Shown here: positions 28,295 through 37,175 of the stretch, piece by piece
Layout of the letters: each line of letters starts with the position of its first letter
How positions within the stretch are numbered: position 1 is the stretch's first letter
Origin: Streptomyces sp. NBC_00353
GTDB taxonomy: Bacteria > Actinomycetota > Actinomycetes > Streptomycetales > Streptomycetaceae
DNA: 64,000 nucleotides
Assembly: GCF_036108815.1 (NCBI RefSeq)
Contig: NZ_CP107985.1
Coordinates: 3,162,001 to 3,226,000, forward strand
Direction: 5' to 3'
Notes under the pieces: model-generated
Told to the model about the DNA's origin: nothing
The model's input: the letters and a program-made list of their open reading frames with translations, nothing else
Database searches by the model: none
Made by a program: the position numbers and the translations under genes

Positions 28295-29457
28295 GCGGAC
28301 GACTCCTGGTTCCCGGACGGCTCCGGCTGCACGGTCGGCTGCGCCGCCGTCGCGTACAGCTCCTTGGCGATGATCGTGCGCTGGACCTCGCTGGCGCCCT
28401 CGTAGATCCGCGGGGCGCGCACCTCCCGGTAGAGGTGTTCGAGCAGATGGCCGCGGCGCAGTGCGCGGGCGCCGTGCAGCTGGACGGCGGCGTCGACGAC
28501 GTACTGCGCCGCCTCCGTGGCGTACAGCTTCGCCATCGCCGCTCTGCGCGGTACCCCCGGCTCCCCCGCGTCGTACGCCGCCGCGGCCGCGTACACCAGG
28601 AGCCGGGCGGCCTCGGTGCGGGTGGCCATCTCGGCGACCTGGTGCGAGACGGCCTGCAGATCCTTGAGCGGGCCGCCGAACGCGGTGCGCTGCGCGGTGT
28701 GGGCCAGGGTCGCGTCGAGCGCGGCGCGGGCCATGCCGACGGCGAAGGCGCCGACGCTCGGGCGGAACAGGTTGAGGGTGTTCATGGCGACCCGGAAGCC
28801 GCGGTCGGGTTCACCGAGTACGTCGTCGGGGGTGACCGGCACCCCGTCGAAGGTGAGCGCCCCGATGGGGTGCGGGGAGAGCATGTCGAGCGCTGTGCCG
28901 GTCAGCCCCGGGCGGTCGGCGGGGACCAGGAACGCGGTGACGCCGCGGGCTCCGGCGCCGGGAGTCGTACGGGCGAAGACGGTGTAGAAGTCGGCCTCGG
29001 GGGCGTTGGAGATCCAGCACTTCTCGCCGGTCAGCCGCCAGCCGTCCGGGGCGTGCGCCGCGCCGAGGGCGAGGGCCGCCGCGTCGGAGCCGGCGCCGGG
29101 CTCGCTGAGCGCGAAGGCGGCGACCGCGCGGCCCTCGCGGACTTCGGGGAGCCAGCGTTCACGGTGGGCCGGGGTACCCGCCTGGACCAATGGGTACGAG
29201 CCGAGTCCTTGGAGGGCCAGCGCGGTCTCGGCCTCCGTGCAGCCGCGGGCCAGGGACTCGCGCAGCAGGCAGAGGTCGAGTGCTCCGGAGGAGAACAGCC
29301 GGTCGAGCAGGCCCAATTCGCCGAGGGCGGCGACGAGTGGGCGGTTGACGTGACCTGGTTCGCCCTTCTCGGCGAGGGGGCGCAACTGCTGCTCGGCCAG
29401 GGCGCGCAGCTCCTCGCACCAGGCGGTCTGTGACGGATCGAGCGAGAATGCCGACAT
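28291..29457 (-). CDS. Acyl-CoA dehydrogenase
   Basis: 388 residues, FAD-dependent. AAFALSEPGAGSDAAALALG and RLTGEKCWISNAPEADFYTVF are the two FAD/substrate signature regions. FGGPLKDLQAVSHQVAEMAT and QLHGARALRRGHLLEHLYREV with IYEGASEVQRTIIAKEL form the C-terminal helical domain. Several catalytic-glutamate positions exist in this family, so the exact substrate is not read here. ATG 29457 gives the standard start. Divergent from the CoA ligase and coupled to ridA, suggesting oxidation of a CoA thioester in the same pathway. Confidence 0.93.
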   Translation of the reverse strand: MSAFSLDPSQTAWCEELRALAEQQLRPLAEKGEPGHVNRPLVAALGELGLLDRLFSSGALDLCLLRESLARGCTEAETALALQGLGSYPLVQAGTPAHRERWLPEVREGRAVAAFALSEPGAGSDAAALALGAAHAPDGWRLTGEKCWISNAPEADFYTVFARTTPGAGARGVTAFLVPADRPGLTGTALDMLSPHPIGALTFDGVPVTPDDVLGEPDRGFRVAMNTLNLFRPSVGAFAVGMARAALDATLAHTAQRTAFGGPLKDLQAVSHQVAEMATRTEAARLLVYAAAAAYDAGEPGVPRRAAMAKLYATEAAQYVVDAAVQLHGARALRRGHLLEHLYREVRAPRIYEGASEVQRTIIAKELYATAAQPTVQPEPSGNQESSA

Positions 29458-29476
29458 ACCGGCGCCTCTCCTGGAT

Positions 29477-29516
29477 CGTATCGCGAAGTATTGACTACCG
29501 TCATTCAAACGATACG
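29477..29516. promoter_or_regulatory. Inverted repeat in the divergent ligase/dehydrogenase promoter
   Basis: CGTATCG (29477-29483) and CGATACG (29510-29516) flank 26 bases containing the probable promoters of both divergent genes. This is a candidate site for the PaaX-type regulator encoded in the cluster. The TATCG-rich words recur upstream of the enoyl-CoA hydratase near 36508. Confidence 0.4.
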
Positions 29517-29545
29517 CTCCAAGGGCGACAAGGGGGCGATCCGTT

Positions 29546-31171
29546 ATGGACCCGAAGACCTCAGCGCACATCGACAGCTTTGCCAGAGAGCATCTGCCAC
29601 CCCAGGACCAGTGGCCGGAACTGGTCTTCGGCCTTCCCGAGCTGGACTATCCGGACCGGCTGAACTGCGCCGCCGAACTCCTCGACACCACGGTCGCCCG
29701 TCTCGGACCCGACCGTCCCGCCTTCCGTACCCCTGACGGCCCGACGTGGAGCTACGGGGAGCTCCAGGACCGGGTGGACCGGATCGCCCATGTCCTGACC
29801 TCCGATCTGGGGGTCGTCCCCGGCAACCGGGTCCTGCTGCGCGGCCCCACCACCCCCCATTTGGCCGCCTGCTGGCTCGCCGTGCTGAAGGCGGGCGCGA
29901 TCGCCGTGACCGTACTGGCGCAGCAGCGATCCCAGGAGCTCGCCACCATCTGTTCGATCGCCCGGGTCGGCCATGCGCTCTGCGATGTCCGGTCGGTCGA
30001 CGATCTGGTGAAGGCTCAGGTTCCGGGGCTGCGGATCACTACGTACGGAGGGGACGAGGCGGACGATCTGCTGCATCTGGCCGCACGCCGGCCGGGGCAG
30101 TACCAGGCCGTGGACACCGCCGCGGACGATGTCGCGCTGATCGCGTTCACCTCGGGCACCACCGGGCGCCCCAAGGGCTGTATGCACTTCCACCGCGATC
30201 TGCTGGCCATCGCCGACACCTTCTCGCGCCATGTCCTGCGGCCGGGCCCCGAGGATGTGTTCGCGGGCAGTCCGCCGCTCGGCTTCACCTTCGGGCTCGG
30301 CGGCCTGGTGGTCTTCCCCCTGCGGGCCGGCGGCTCGGCGCTGCTGCTGGAACAGGCCGGCCCGAGGCAGCTGCTGCCCGCACTGGCCGCCCACCGCGTC
30401 TCGGTCCTGTTCACCGCCCCGACCGCGTACCGCGTGATGCTCGACCATCTCGGCGAGCACGACCTGTCCGCGCTGCGCCGCTGCGTCTCGGCGGGCGAGA
30501 ACCTACCCGCGGCGACCTGGCAGTCCTGGTACGAGCGGACCGGTCTGCGCATCATCAACGGCATAGGCGCCACCGAACTGCTGCACATCTTCATCTCCGC
30601 CGCCGATGACGCGATCCGCCCCGGCACCACGGGCGTTGCCGTGCCCGGCTGGCAGGCGCGCGTGCAGGACCGGGACGGCCGCGCGGTGCCCGACGGGGAG
30701 CCGGGGCTGCTCGCGGTACGCGGCCCGACGGGATGCCGCTATCTCGCCGACGCACGCCAGACGGAGTACGTACAGCACGGCTGGAACCTCACCGGCGACA
30801 CGTACACCCGCGACAGCGACGGCTACTTCCACTACGTCGCCCGCGCCGACGACATGATCATCTCCTCCGGCTACAACATCGCGGGCCCCGAGGTCGAGGA
30901 CGCCCTGCTGCGCCATCCCCAGGTCGCGGAGGCCGCGGTGGTCGGCCGGCCGGACGAGCTGCGCGGCCAGGTCGTGGTGGCGTACGTGGTGCCTCGCGAG
31001 GGCGCCGCACCGTCCGCCGACGACCTGCGCACGTACATGAAGGGCGAACTGGCGCCGCACAAGTGCCCGCGCGTCATCGAGTTCCTGCCCGCTCTCCCCC
31101 GGACCGCCACGGGCAAGCTGCAGCGGTTCCGGCTGCGTGCCGAGGCGGATCGGGGCCAGGCCCTAGAGTGA
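29546..31171 (+). CDS. AMP-dependent acyl-CoA ligase, probably 2-aminobenzoate-CoA ligase
   Basis: 541 residues of the ANL superfamily. The AMP-binding loop IAFTSGTTGRPKGCMHFHRD lies at about residues 199-218. NGIGATELLHIFISA is the A5 motif, SGYNIAGPEVEDALLRHPQV the hinge region, and PRTATGKLQRF the A10 lysine near 529. The overall layout (PGTTGVAVPGWQARV, GPTGCRYLADARQTEYV) is that of benzoate/2-aminobenzoate-CoA ligases. The fused monooxygenase/reductase nearby makes anthranilate the likeliest substrate. ATG 29546 follows AAGGGGGCG at good spacing. The PaaX-like gene starts four bases after its stop. Confidence 0.88.
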   Translation: MDPKTSAHIDSFAREHLPPQDQWPELVFGLPELDYPDRLNCAAELLDTTVARLGPDRPAFRTPDGPTWSYGELQDRVDRIAHVLTSDLGVVPGNRVLLRGPTTPHLAACWLAVLKAGAIAVTVLAQQRSQELATICSIARVGHALCDVRSVDDLVKAQVPGLRITTYGGDEADDLLHLAARRPGQYQAVDTAADDVALIAFTSGTTGRPKGCMHFHRDLLAIADTFSRHVLRPGPEDVFAGSPPLGFTFGLGGLVVFPLRAGGSALLLEQAGPRQLLPALAAHRVSVLFTAPTAYRVMLDHLGEHDLSALRRCVSAGENLPAATWQSWYERTGLRIINGIGATELLHIFISAADDAIRPGTTGVAVPGWQARVQDRDGRAVPDGEPGLLAVRGPTGCRYLADARQTEYVQHGWNLTGDTYTRDSDGYFHYVARADDMIISSGYNIAGPEVEDALLRHPQVAEAAVVGRPDELRGQVVVAYVVPREGAAPSADDLRTYMKGELAPHKCPRVIEFLPALPRTATGKLQRFRLRAEADRGQALE

Positions 31172-31175
31172 TCAC

Positions 31176-32003
31176 GTGGCCGACCTGCACACCCCCCGAT
31201 CCCTGATCGTCACCCTCTACGGTGCGTACGGTCGCACCCCCGGCAACACACCGCTGCCGGTGGCCGAGCTGATCCGGTTGCTGAACGCCGTCGGTGTCGA
31301 CGCCCCGTCGGTGCGCTCCTCCGTCTCCCGGCTGAAGCGGCGCGGGCTGCTCGTACCGGCGCGGACCGCGAGCGGCGCGGCCGGATACGCGCTGTCGCAG
31401 GACGCCCGCCAACTGCTGGACGACGGCGACCGGCGGATCTACGCACATCCGTCACCACCGCTGCGGGACGGCTGGGTGCTCGCCGTCTTCTCCGTACCGG
31501 AAGCGGAACGGCACAAGCGGCACCTGCTGCGCTCCCGGCTCTCCCGGCTGGGCTTCGGCACGGCCGCGCCGGGGGTCTGGATCGCCCCCGCCGCACTGTA
31601 CGACGAGACCCGGCACACCCTGGAGCGGCTGGAACTCGCCCCGTACGTGGACCTGTTCCGTGGGGAGCACCTCGGCTTCGCCGCGACGCGGGAGTCGGTG
31701 GCGCGCTGGTGGGACCTGGAGGCCATCGCCCGGCTCCACCTGGACTTCCTGGCCCGGCACGAATCGGTGCTGCGGGCCTGGGAGTCACGCACCGGCGAAC
31801 CGGACGCGGAGGCCGCCTACCGGGACTATCTGACCGCCCTGGACTCCTGGCGGCGGCTGCCGTACGCCGATCCGGGGCTGCCGGAGGAGCTGCTGCCGAA
31901 GGACTGGCCGGGGGGCAGGGCGGCGGAGGTGTTCGGGCTGTTGCACGCCCGGTTGCGGGACGCGGGGGCGGGGTTCGTCCGAGGCGGGCCGGGCGGCTCG
32001 TAA
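31176..32003 (+). CDS. PaaX family transcriptional regulator
   Basis: 275 residues. The N-terminus (RSLIVTLYGAYGRTPGNTPL, SVRSSVSRLKRRGLLVPART) is the PaaX winged helix. The central and C-terminal parts (GWVLAVFSVPEAERHKRHLL, GFGTAAPGVWIAP) are PaaX ligand-binding and dimerisation domains. PaaX proteins repress aromatic-CoA pathways and are released by an aryl-CoA. Here the ligand is plausibly 2-aminobenzoyl-CoA, by context. The GTG start lies four bases after the ligase stop, so both form one operon. Confidence 0.92.
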   Translation: MADLHTPRSLIVTLYGAYGRTPGNTPLPVAELIRLLNAVGVDAPSVRSSVSRLKRRGLLVPARTASGAAGYALSQDARQLLDDGDRRIYAHPSPPLRDGWVLAVFSVPEAERHKRHLLRSRLSRLGFGTAAPGVWIAPAALYDETRHTLERLELAPYVDLFRGEHLGFAATRESVARWWDLEAIARLHLDFLARHESVLRAWESRTGEPDAEAAYRDYLTALDSWRRLPYADPGLPEELLPKDWPGGRAAEVFGLLHARLRDAGAGFVRGGPGGS

Positions 32004-32043
32004 AGCGTGTGCACAGCACGGTCCCGACTGGTCATCATGGAAC

Positions 32044-32868
32044 ATGACCTGGACCTTCACTGACGACGTCGATGTGTTCCTGGACGCCGCCGGTGCGTGG
32101 CTGGCGACCCGGCCCGCCGAGAACACCCTCGTACTGACCATCACCGCGACCCTGCGCAGCAGCGGCCCGCATGCCTACGGCGGGGACGCCCCGGTGCTGG
32201 GCTGGTGGCGCGGGCCGGACGGCGAGGTCGCGGGTTCCCTGGTGCAGACCCCGCCGTACCGGCCGCTGCTCGGCGTCGTCGCCCCGGAGGCGGTCGGTCC
32301 ACTGGCCGCCGCGCTCCCCCTGACCGCCGTCAACGCGGACCGGGCGACCGCCGAGGCGCTGGCCGCCGGCTGGCCCGGCCACCGGGTCGAACAGGTACAA
32401 CGGCTTTACCGGCTGGATGAGTTGGTCCCGCCTTCCCCCGCGCCGCCGGGCGGGCCCAGGTCCGCCACGGCCGCCGACCGGGCTCTGCTGGTGGCCTGGC
32501 ATCGCGCGTTCGCCGCGGACGTCGACCAGCCGGACACCCACGCCGAGCGGATGGTGGACGAGCGGACGGCGTCCGGTGGTCTGACGCTCTGGGAGACCGG
32601 CGGGGTCCCGGTGTCGATGGCGGGTGTCTCCCCGCGGATCGCCGGCGCGGTGCGGGTGACGGCCGTGTACACACCGCCGGAGCACCGGGGCCACGGGTAC
32701 GCGGCGGCGGTGACGGCCGAGGTCAGCCGGGCGGCGCGGGAGGCGGGCGCGCAGGAGGTGCTGCTGTTCACGGATCTCTCGAACCCGACGAGCAACGGGG
32801 TCTACCGGCGCATCGGCTACGAGGCCCTGTCCGACCGGCTGCTGATCAGCCGGGAGGCCCAGGGATGA
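32044..32868 (+). CDS. GNAT family N-acetyltransferase
   Basis: 274 residues. The C-terminal GNAT domain shows VRVTAVYTPPEHRGHGYAAA, the acetyl-CoA pyrophosphate loop (Q/R-x-x-G-x-G/A), followed by LLFTDLSNPTSNGVYRRIGY. The N-terminal 130 residues are a degenerate GNAT-like half, as in many two-domain actinobacterial members. Substrate unknown. Follows the PaaX-like gene by 40 bp and overlaps the next gene by four bases. Confidence 0.88.
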   Translation: MTWTFTDDVDVFLDAAGAWLATRPAENTLVLTITATLRSSGPHAYGGDAPVLGWWRGPDGEVAGSLVQTPPYRPLLGVVAPEAVGPLAAALPLTAVNADRATAEALAAGWPGHRVEQVQRLYRLDELVPPSPAPPGGPRSATAADRALLVAWHRAFAADVDQPDTHAERMVDERTASGGLTLWETGGVPVSMAGVSPRIAGAVRVTAVYTPPEHRGHGYAAAVTAEVSRAAREAGAQEVLLFTDLSNPTSNGVYRRIGYEALSDRLLISREAQG

Positions 32869-33326
32869 CGGGCGACGGGACACCGCTCGAACCGTTGTGG
32901 CTGATCGCCGCGAACGTGGTGCGGTGGCGCCGGTACGGGGTGGGAGGGCAGGAGCTGCGTCCGGGCACCAAGTCGTACCGGGGAGGCGCCAAGGTGTACG
33001 TGATCGGCTCCCGCCCCGGCGACCACGAGGTGCTGACGACCGTGGGGCGCGGGCGGCACACCTGCCGCTACATCACCCTCGACATGGCGACCCGTCACCT
33101 GCACACCTTCCGGGCCACGCTGGTCCACAGTCCTGCGGTACTACGGCGCGACGCGGAGTTCCCCGTGGGCCGGGTCTGGGGCTGCCGGGAGGACGCGGAG
33201 GAGGGTGCCGCCCGGCTCGAGGCACTGGCAGCCGAGTGCCGCGGTACCCGCTGGGCCGGTGTGCCCCACCCCACTCCCTGCCGCTGCCACGACTGCTTGA
33301 CGGGCGGGGCGCTCACCCCAGGGTGA
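32865..33326 (+). CDS. Hypothetical protein with C-terminal cysteine cluster
   Basis: 153 residues, no recognised family. It starts in the ATGA overlap with the GNAT gene. Features: RPGTKSYRGGAKVYVIGSRP in the first half and a C-terminal PCRCHDCLTGG cluster that may bind metal. No signal peptide or helix is evident. It overlaps the convergent monooxygenase by 14 bp at its 3' end. Confidence 0.7.
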   Translation: MTGDGTPLEPLWLIAANVVRWRRYGVGGQELRPGTKSYRGGAKVYVIGSRPGDHEVLTTVGRGRHTCRYITLDMATRHLHTFRATLVHSPAVLRRDAEFPVGRVWGCREDAEEGAARLEALAAECRGTRWAGVPHPTPCRCHDCLTGGALTPG

Positions 33327-35595
33327 GCCGCGGCTTCGGTGCGTCAGTGCGGCCGGTCGGCGGTGTGCGGCTGCCCGCGCGGTACGGAAGCGGCCAGGGC
33401 GCGCCCGGCCCGCCGTAGCCCTGGTCGGCCGCCGCGTGCAGGGTCCAGTGCGGGTCGTACAGATGCGGGCGGGCCAGGGCGCACAGGTCGGCGCGACCTG
33501 CCAGCAGCAGTGAGTTGACGTCGTCCCAGGAGGAAATCGCACCGACCGCGATGACGGGCACGACCAGGGTGTTGCGGATCCGGTCGGCGAACGGGGTCTG
33601 GTACGAGCGGCCGTACTCGGGGTCTTCGTCCGGAACGACCTGGCCGGTGGAGACGTCGATGGCGTCGGCGCCGTGCGCGACGAACGCGCGGGCGATCTCG
33701 ACGGCGTCCTCGGCCGTCGTGCCGCCGTCGGCCCAGTCCGTGGCGGAGATGCGGACGGTCATGGGCCGGTCCTCGGGCCACCGGGCGCGGACCGCGTCGA
33801 AGACTTCGAGAGGGAAGCGGAGTCGGTTCGACAGCGGTCCGCCGTAGATGTCGGTGCGGTGATTGGTGAGCGGGGAGAGGAACCCGGAGAGCAGATAGCC
33901 GTGGGCGCAGTGCAGTTCGAGCAGGTCGAAGTCGCAGGTGGCGGCGTGCCGGGCCGCTGCGGCGAACTGGTTGCGGATCACGTCGAGCCCGGCCCGGTCC
34001 AGCGCGTGCGGGACCTGGTTGACGCCTTCCCGGTACGGGATCGGGGAGGCGGCGGACAGCGGCCAGTTGCCCTCGTCGAGGGGCTGGTCGATGCCCTCCC
34101 ACATCAGCTTGGTGGAGCCCTTGCGACCGGAGTGGCCGAGCTGGATACCGATCGCCGTGCCGGGGGCGGAGGTGTGGACGAAGTCGGTGATCCGGGTCCA
34201 GGCGGCGGCCTGTTCGGGGGTGTAGAGGCCGGTGCACCCGGGGGTGATCCGGCCCTCGGCGCTGACGCACACCATCTCTGTCATGACGAGCCCGGCGCCG
34301 CCGAGGGCGCGGGCGCCCAGGTGGACGAGGTGGAGGTCGCCGGGGACGCCGTCGACGGCCGAGTACATGTCCATCGGCGAGACGACGACGCGGTTGCGGA
34401 GTTCCAGCCCGCGCAGCCGCAGCGGGGTGAACATCGGCGGGGTGCCGGGGGCGCAGCCGAACTCCTCCTCGACGGCCCCGGTGAAGCCGGCGTCGCGCAG
34501 CCGCAGGTTGTCGTGGGTGACGCGGCGGCTGCGGGTCAGCAGGTTGAAGGCGAACTGGCGGGGCGCCTGATCGACGTACGTACCCAGCTCCTCGAACCAG
34601 CGCAGGCTCGCTGCGGCGGCGCGCTGGGTGGAGGCGACGACGGGCCGCCGCTCGGCCTCGTACGCGGCGAGGGCTGCGGGCAGGTCCGGCTGCTCCTCGA
34701 TACAGGCGGCGAGCGCCAGGGCGTCCTCGACGGCGAGCTTGGTGCCGGAGCCGATGGAGAAGTGGGCGGTGTGGGCGGCGTCGCCGATGAGAACCGTGTT
34801 GCCGTGCGACCAGTGGGCATTGACGACGGTACGGAAGGTGAGCCAGGAAGAGTTGTTGGAGCGCAGCGGGCGGCTGCCGAGGGCGTCGGCGAAGATCTTG
34901 CCGCAGCGTTCCGTCGATGCTGCGGTGTCCATGGCGTCGAAACCGGCCGCGCGCCAGACCTCCTCGCGCATCTCGACGATGGCGGTGGAGGCACCGGCCG
35001 AGAAGGGGTAGGCGTGCAGCTGCATCACGCCGTGTTCGGTCTCGGCGATCTCGAAGCGGAAGGCGTCGAACGCGAAGTCCGCGGCGAGCCAGATGTAGCG
35101 GTTGCGGTGGGTGGTGACGGTGGGCCGGAAGGTGTCGGCGTACGTCTCACGGGTGGTGCTGTGCACCCCGTCGGCCGCGATCACCAGGTCGTGCGTCGCG
35201 GCGAGCTCGGCGACGGACGGGGCCTCCGCACGGAAGCGGAGCCGTACCCCGAGGGAGGCGCAGCGCTTGTGCAGGATCTCCAGCAGCCGGCGGCGGCCCA
35301 GCGCCGCGAAGCCGTGGCCGCCGGACGTCTGGGTGCGGCCGCGGTGGACGATGTCGATGTCGTCCCACCGTACGAATTCGGCCTGGAGGGCCCGGTAGAC
35401 CACGGGGTCGGCGTGTTCGATGCCGCCGAGCGTCTCGTCGGAGAGGACGACGCCGAAGCCGAATGTGTCGTCGGGGGCGTTGCGCTCCCAGACGGTGACG
35501 GAGCGCTCGGGGTCCAGGCGCTTGAGGAGGGCCGCGGCGTACAGCCCGCCGGGGCCGCCGCCGATGACCGCGATCCGCCTCGTGTCGGATGCCAT
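33313..35595 (-). CDS. Bifunctional flavin monooxygenase/OYE-type reductase (2-aminobenzoyl-CoA monooxygenase/reductase type)
   Basis: 760 residues. The N-terminal half is a class A flavin monooxygenase: AVIGGGPGGLYAAALLKRLD near residue 10, DLVIAADGVHSTTRETY, and NTVLIGDAAHTAHFSIGSG. From about residue 385 it becomes an Old Yellow Enzyme: FTPLRLRGLELRNRVVVSPM, IGIQLGHSGRKGS, FDLLELHCAHGYLLSGFLSP and a C-terminal VIAVGAISSWDDVN. This fusion and length match the Azoarcus 2-aminobenzoyl-CoA monooxygenase/reductase, which hydroxylates and then reduces (dearomatises) the ring. Its gene starts four bases after the enoyl-CoA hydratase stop. Confidence 0.9.
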   Translation of the reverse strand: MASDTRRIAVIGGGPGGLYAAALLKRLDPERSVTVWERNAPDDTFGFGVVLSDETLGGIEHADPVVYRALQAEFVRWDDIDIVHRGRTQTSGGHGFAALGRRRLLEILHKRCASLGVRLRFRAEAPSVAELAATHDLVIAADGVHSTTRETYADTFRPTVTTHRNRYIWLAADFAFDAFRFEIAETEHGVMQLHAYPFSAGASTAIVEMREEVWRAAGFDAMDTAASTERCGKIFADALGSRPLRSNNSSWLTFRTVVNAHWSHGNTVLIGDAAHTAHFSIGSGTKLAVEDALALAACIEEQPDLPAALAAYEAERRPVVASTQRAAAASLRWFEELGTYVDQAPRQFAFNLLTRSRRVTHDNLRLRDAGFTGAVEEEFGCAPGTPPMFTPLRLRGLELRNRVVVSPMDMYSAVDGVPGDLHLVHLGARALGGAGLVMTEMVCVSAEGRITPGCTGLYTPEQAAAWTRITDFVHTSAPGTAIGIQLGHSGRKGSTKLMWEGIDQPLDEGNWPLSAASPIPYREGVNQVPHALDRAGLDVIRNQFAAAARHAATCDFDLLELHCAHGYLLSGFLSPLTNHRTDIYGGPLSNRLRFPLEVFDAVRARWPEDRPMTVRISATDWADGGTTAEDAVEIARAFVAHGADAIDVSTGQVVPDEDPEYGRSYQTPFADRIRNTLVVPVIAVGAISSWDDVNSLLLAGRADLCALARPHLYDPHWTLHAAADQGYGGPGAPWPLPYRAGSRTPPTGRTDAPKPRLTLG

Positions 35596-35599
35596 GGCG

Positions 35600-36427
35600 C
35601 TACCTGCCTTGCCATTTCGGCCGGCGTTTCTCCGTGAACGCGGCGTGGAACTCGGCGTAGTCGTCGCCGTGCATCAGCAGGGCCTGGGTGGCGGCGTCCA
35701 TCTCCACCGCGGCAGCGAGCGGCATGTCGAGTTCGGCGGTGAGCAGCGCCTTGGTCTGGGCGAGGGCGAGGGCGGGGCCTTCGGCGAGGCGGCGGGCGAG
35801 CTCCGCGGCGCGGGCGTCGGCCTGTCCCTCCTCGGCCAGCTCGCTGATCAGCCCGATCCGTTCCGCCTCGGGGGCGCGGACCGGCTCGCCGAGCATCAGC
35901 AGCCGGGTGGCATGCCCCAGGCCGACGACGCGCGGCAGCAGATAGGCCGCTCCCATGTCACCGCCGGAGAGCCCGACCCGGGTGAAGAGGAAGGCGAACC
36001 GGGCGGACGGGTCGGCGACACGGAAGTCGGCGGCCAGCGCGAGGACCGCACCGGCGCCCGCGGCGACGCCGTGCACCGCGGCGATGACGGGAAAGGGGCA
36101 CTCGCGCAGCGCCCGCACGACCTGCCCGGTCATCCGGTTGAAGTCGAGCAGCTGCGCGGTGTCCATCGCGAGCGTGGCACCGATGATCTCGTCGACATCG
36201 CCGCCGGAGCAGAAGCCGCGCCCCTCACCGGCCAGCACGAGAGCGCGCACCGAGCGCTCGCGGGACAGCTCGGCAAGGAGGTCGCGCAGGTCGGCGTAGG
36301 CGCCGAAGGTGAGCGCGTTGAGCTTCTCGGGGCGGGCCAGGGTGACGGTGGCGACGCCGTCGTCCGTCGTCAGCCGCAGATGGCGCCAGTCATCGGTACG
36401 GCGGGCGGAGCTGGGAAACGGGCTCAT
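35600..36427 (-). CDS. Enoyl-CoA hydratase/isomerase family protein
   Basis: 275 residues, crotonase fold. VTLARPEKLNALTFGAY, LVLAGEGRGFCSGGDVDEII (oxyanion-hole region), AAVHGVAAGAGAVLALAADF and FTRVGLSGGDMGAAYLLPRV are classical. The position equivalent to one catalytic glutamate is Asp-Met-Gly-Ala here, so hydratase versus ring hydrolase or isomerase cannot be fixed. First gene of a two-gene operon with the monooxygenase/reductase, hence a likely next step in anthranilate ring degradation. Confidence 0.9.
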   Translation of the reverse strand: MSPFPSSARRTDDWRHLRLTTDDGVATVTLARPEKLNALTFGAYADLRDLLAELSRERSVRALVLAGEGRGFCSGGDVDEIIGATLAMDTAQLLDFNRMTGQVVRALRECPFPVIAAVHGVAAGAGAVLALAADFRVADPSARFAFLFTRVGLSGGDMGAAYLLPRVVGLGHATRLLMLGEPVRAPEAERIGLISELAEEGQADARAAELARRLAEGPALALAQTKALLTAELDMPLAAAVEMDAATQALLMHGDDYAEFHAAFTEKRRPKWQGR

Positions 36428-36486
36428 GGAGGGTGGTCCCCTTCAGCCGTCGGGCTGCTACCTGCTCTCGAAGTTATCACTCTTAC

Positions 36487-36522
36487 GTGACTTCCGTCAC
36501 GAGTACGCGATAAGCGCTATCG
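36487..36522. promoter_or_regulatory. Two small inverted repeats upstream of the enoyl-CoA hydratase
   Basis: GTGACTTCCGTCAC (36487-36500) and CGATAAGCGCTATCG (36508-36522) lie 60-95 bp upstream of the hydratase start, between divergent genes. The second shares TATCG words with the ligase promoter at 29477. Candidate operators for the PaaX-type regulator or another factor. Confidence 0.35.
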
Positions 36523-36607
36523 GAATATGTGGCGAACGTCCCTTTCAGGCCGGACCGCAGTCCCTTGTCTGTGTCGTTGCGCTTCGTAAGGTTGAAAGGA
36601 AGAAGTC

Positions 36608-37096
36608 TTGAGCTCCAGAAACTCGAGCCCCGGACAGACGAGCCTCCGGAACGGAACCCCCGCCTTGCCGCCCGATGGACCGATGCCCGCCTCCTGGCGT
36701 ATCGCGCTGCCGCACTCCACGGCCGCAGTGCCGATCGCCCGCACCCTGATCCGTACGGCGCTGGCGGACATCGACACACCGGCCGACACCACCGACACGG
36801 CCGAGCTCCTCACCGCGGAACTGGTCGCCAACGCCGTGAAACACACCGGCGGCGACGAGCCCGTCGAACTGGTGGTGGAGCTTCTGGAGACCGGCTGCCA
36901 GGTGGAGGTCCACGACCGCGACCCGGCCCCGCCGGGCGACCTCTCCCGGCCCCAGCCCGGCAGCGAGCCGGACCCCTGGCAGGAGCACGGCCGTGGCCTG
37001 CTGCTGATCCGCACGCTCAGCTCGTCCTGCGGTCATCGCACGACGGAGCACGGCAAGGCCGTGTGGTTCACGCTGCCGCATCAGCACCGTCGGTAA
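36608..37096 (+). CDS. ATP-binding anti-sigma-factor-like protein (HATPase_c, RsbW-like)
   Basis: 162 residues. ELLTAELVANAVKHTGGDEP is the N-box and WQEHGRGLLLIRTLSS the G-box of GHKL ATPases. Such stand-alone domains are abundant in Streptomyces as serine kinases or sigma-factor antagonists. The TTG start at 36608 follows AAAGGAAGAAG. A later ATG would also keep the domain, so the N-terminal 25 residues are uncertain. No sigma factor or anti-anti-sigma gene is adjacent. Confidence 0.85.
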   Translation: MSSRNSSPGQTSLRNGTPALPPDGPMPASWRIALPHSTAAVPIARTLIRTALADIDTPADTTDTAELLTAELVANAVKHTGGDEPVELVVELLETGCQVEVHDRDPAPPGDLSRPQPGSEPDPWQEHGRGLLLIRTLSSSCGHRTTEHGKAVWFTLPHQHRR

Positions 37097-37175
37097 AGGG
37101 TGCTTCTCGGCGCTCCTCACCAACGGTGCCGATCGGCGCCGCCCCCGGTACCTCTTGGCGCCTCCTCGGCGCCTC

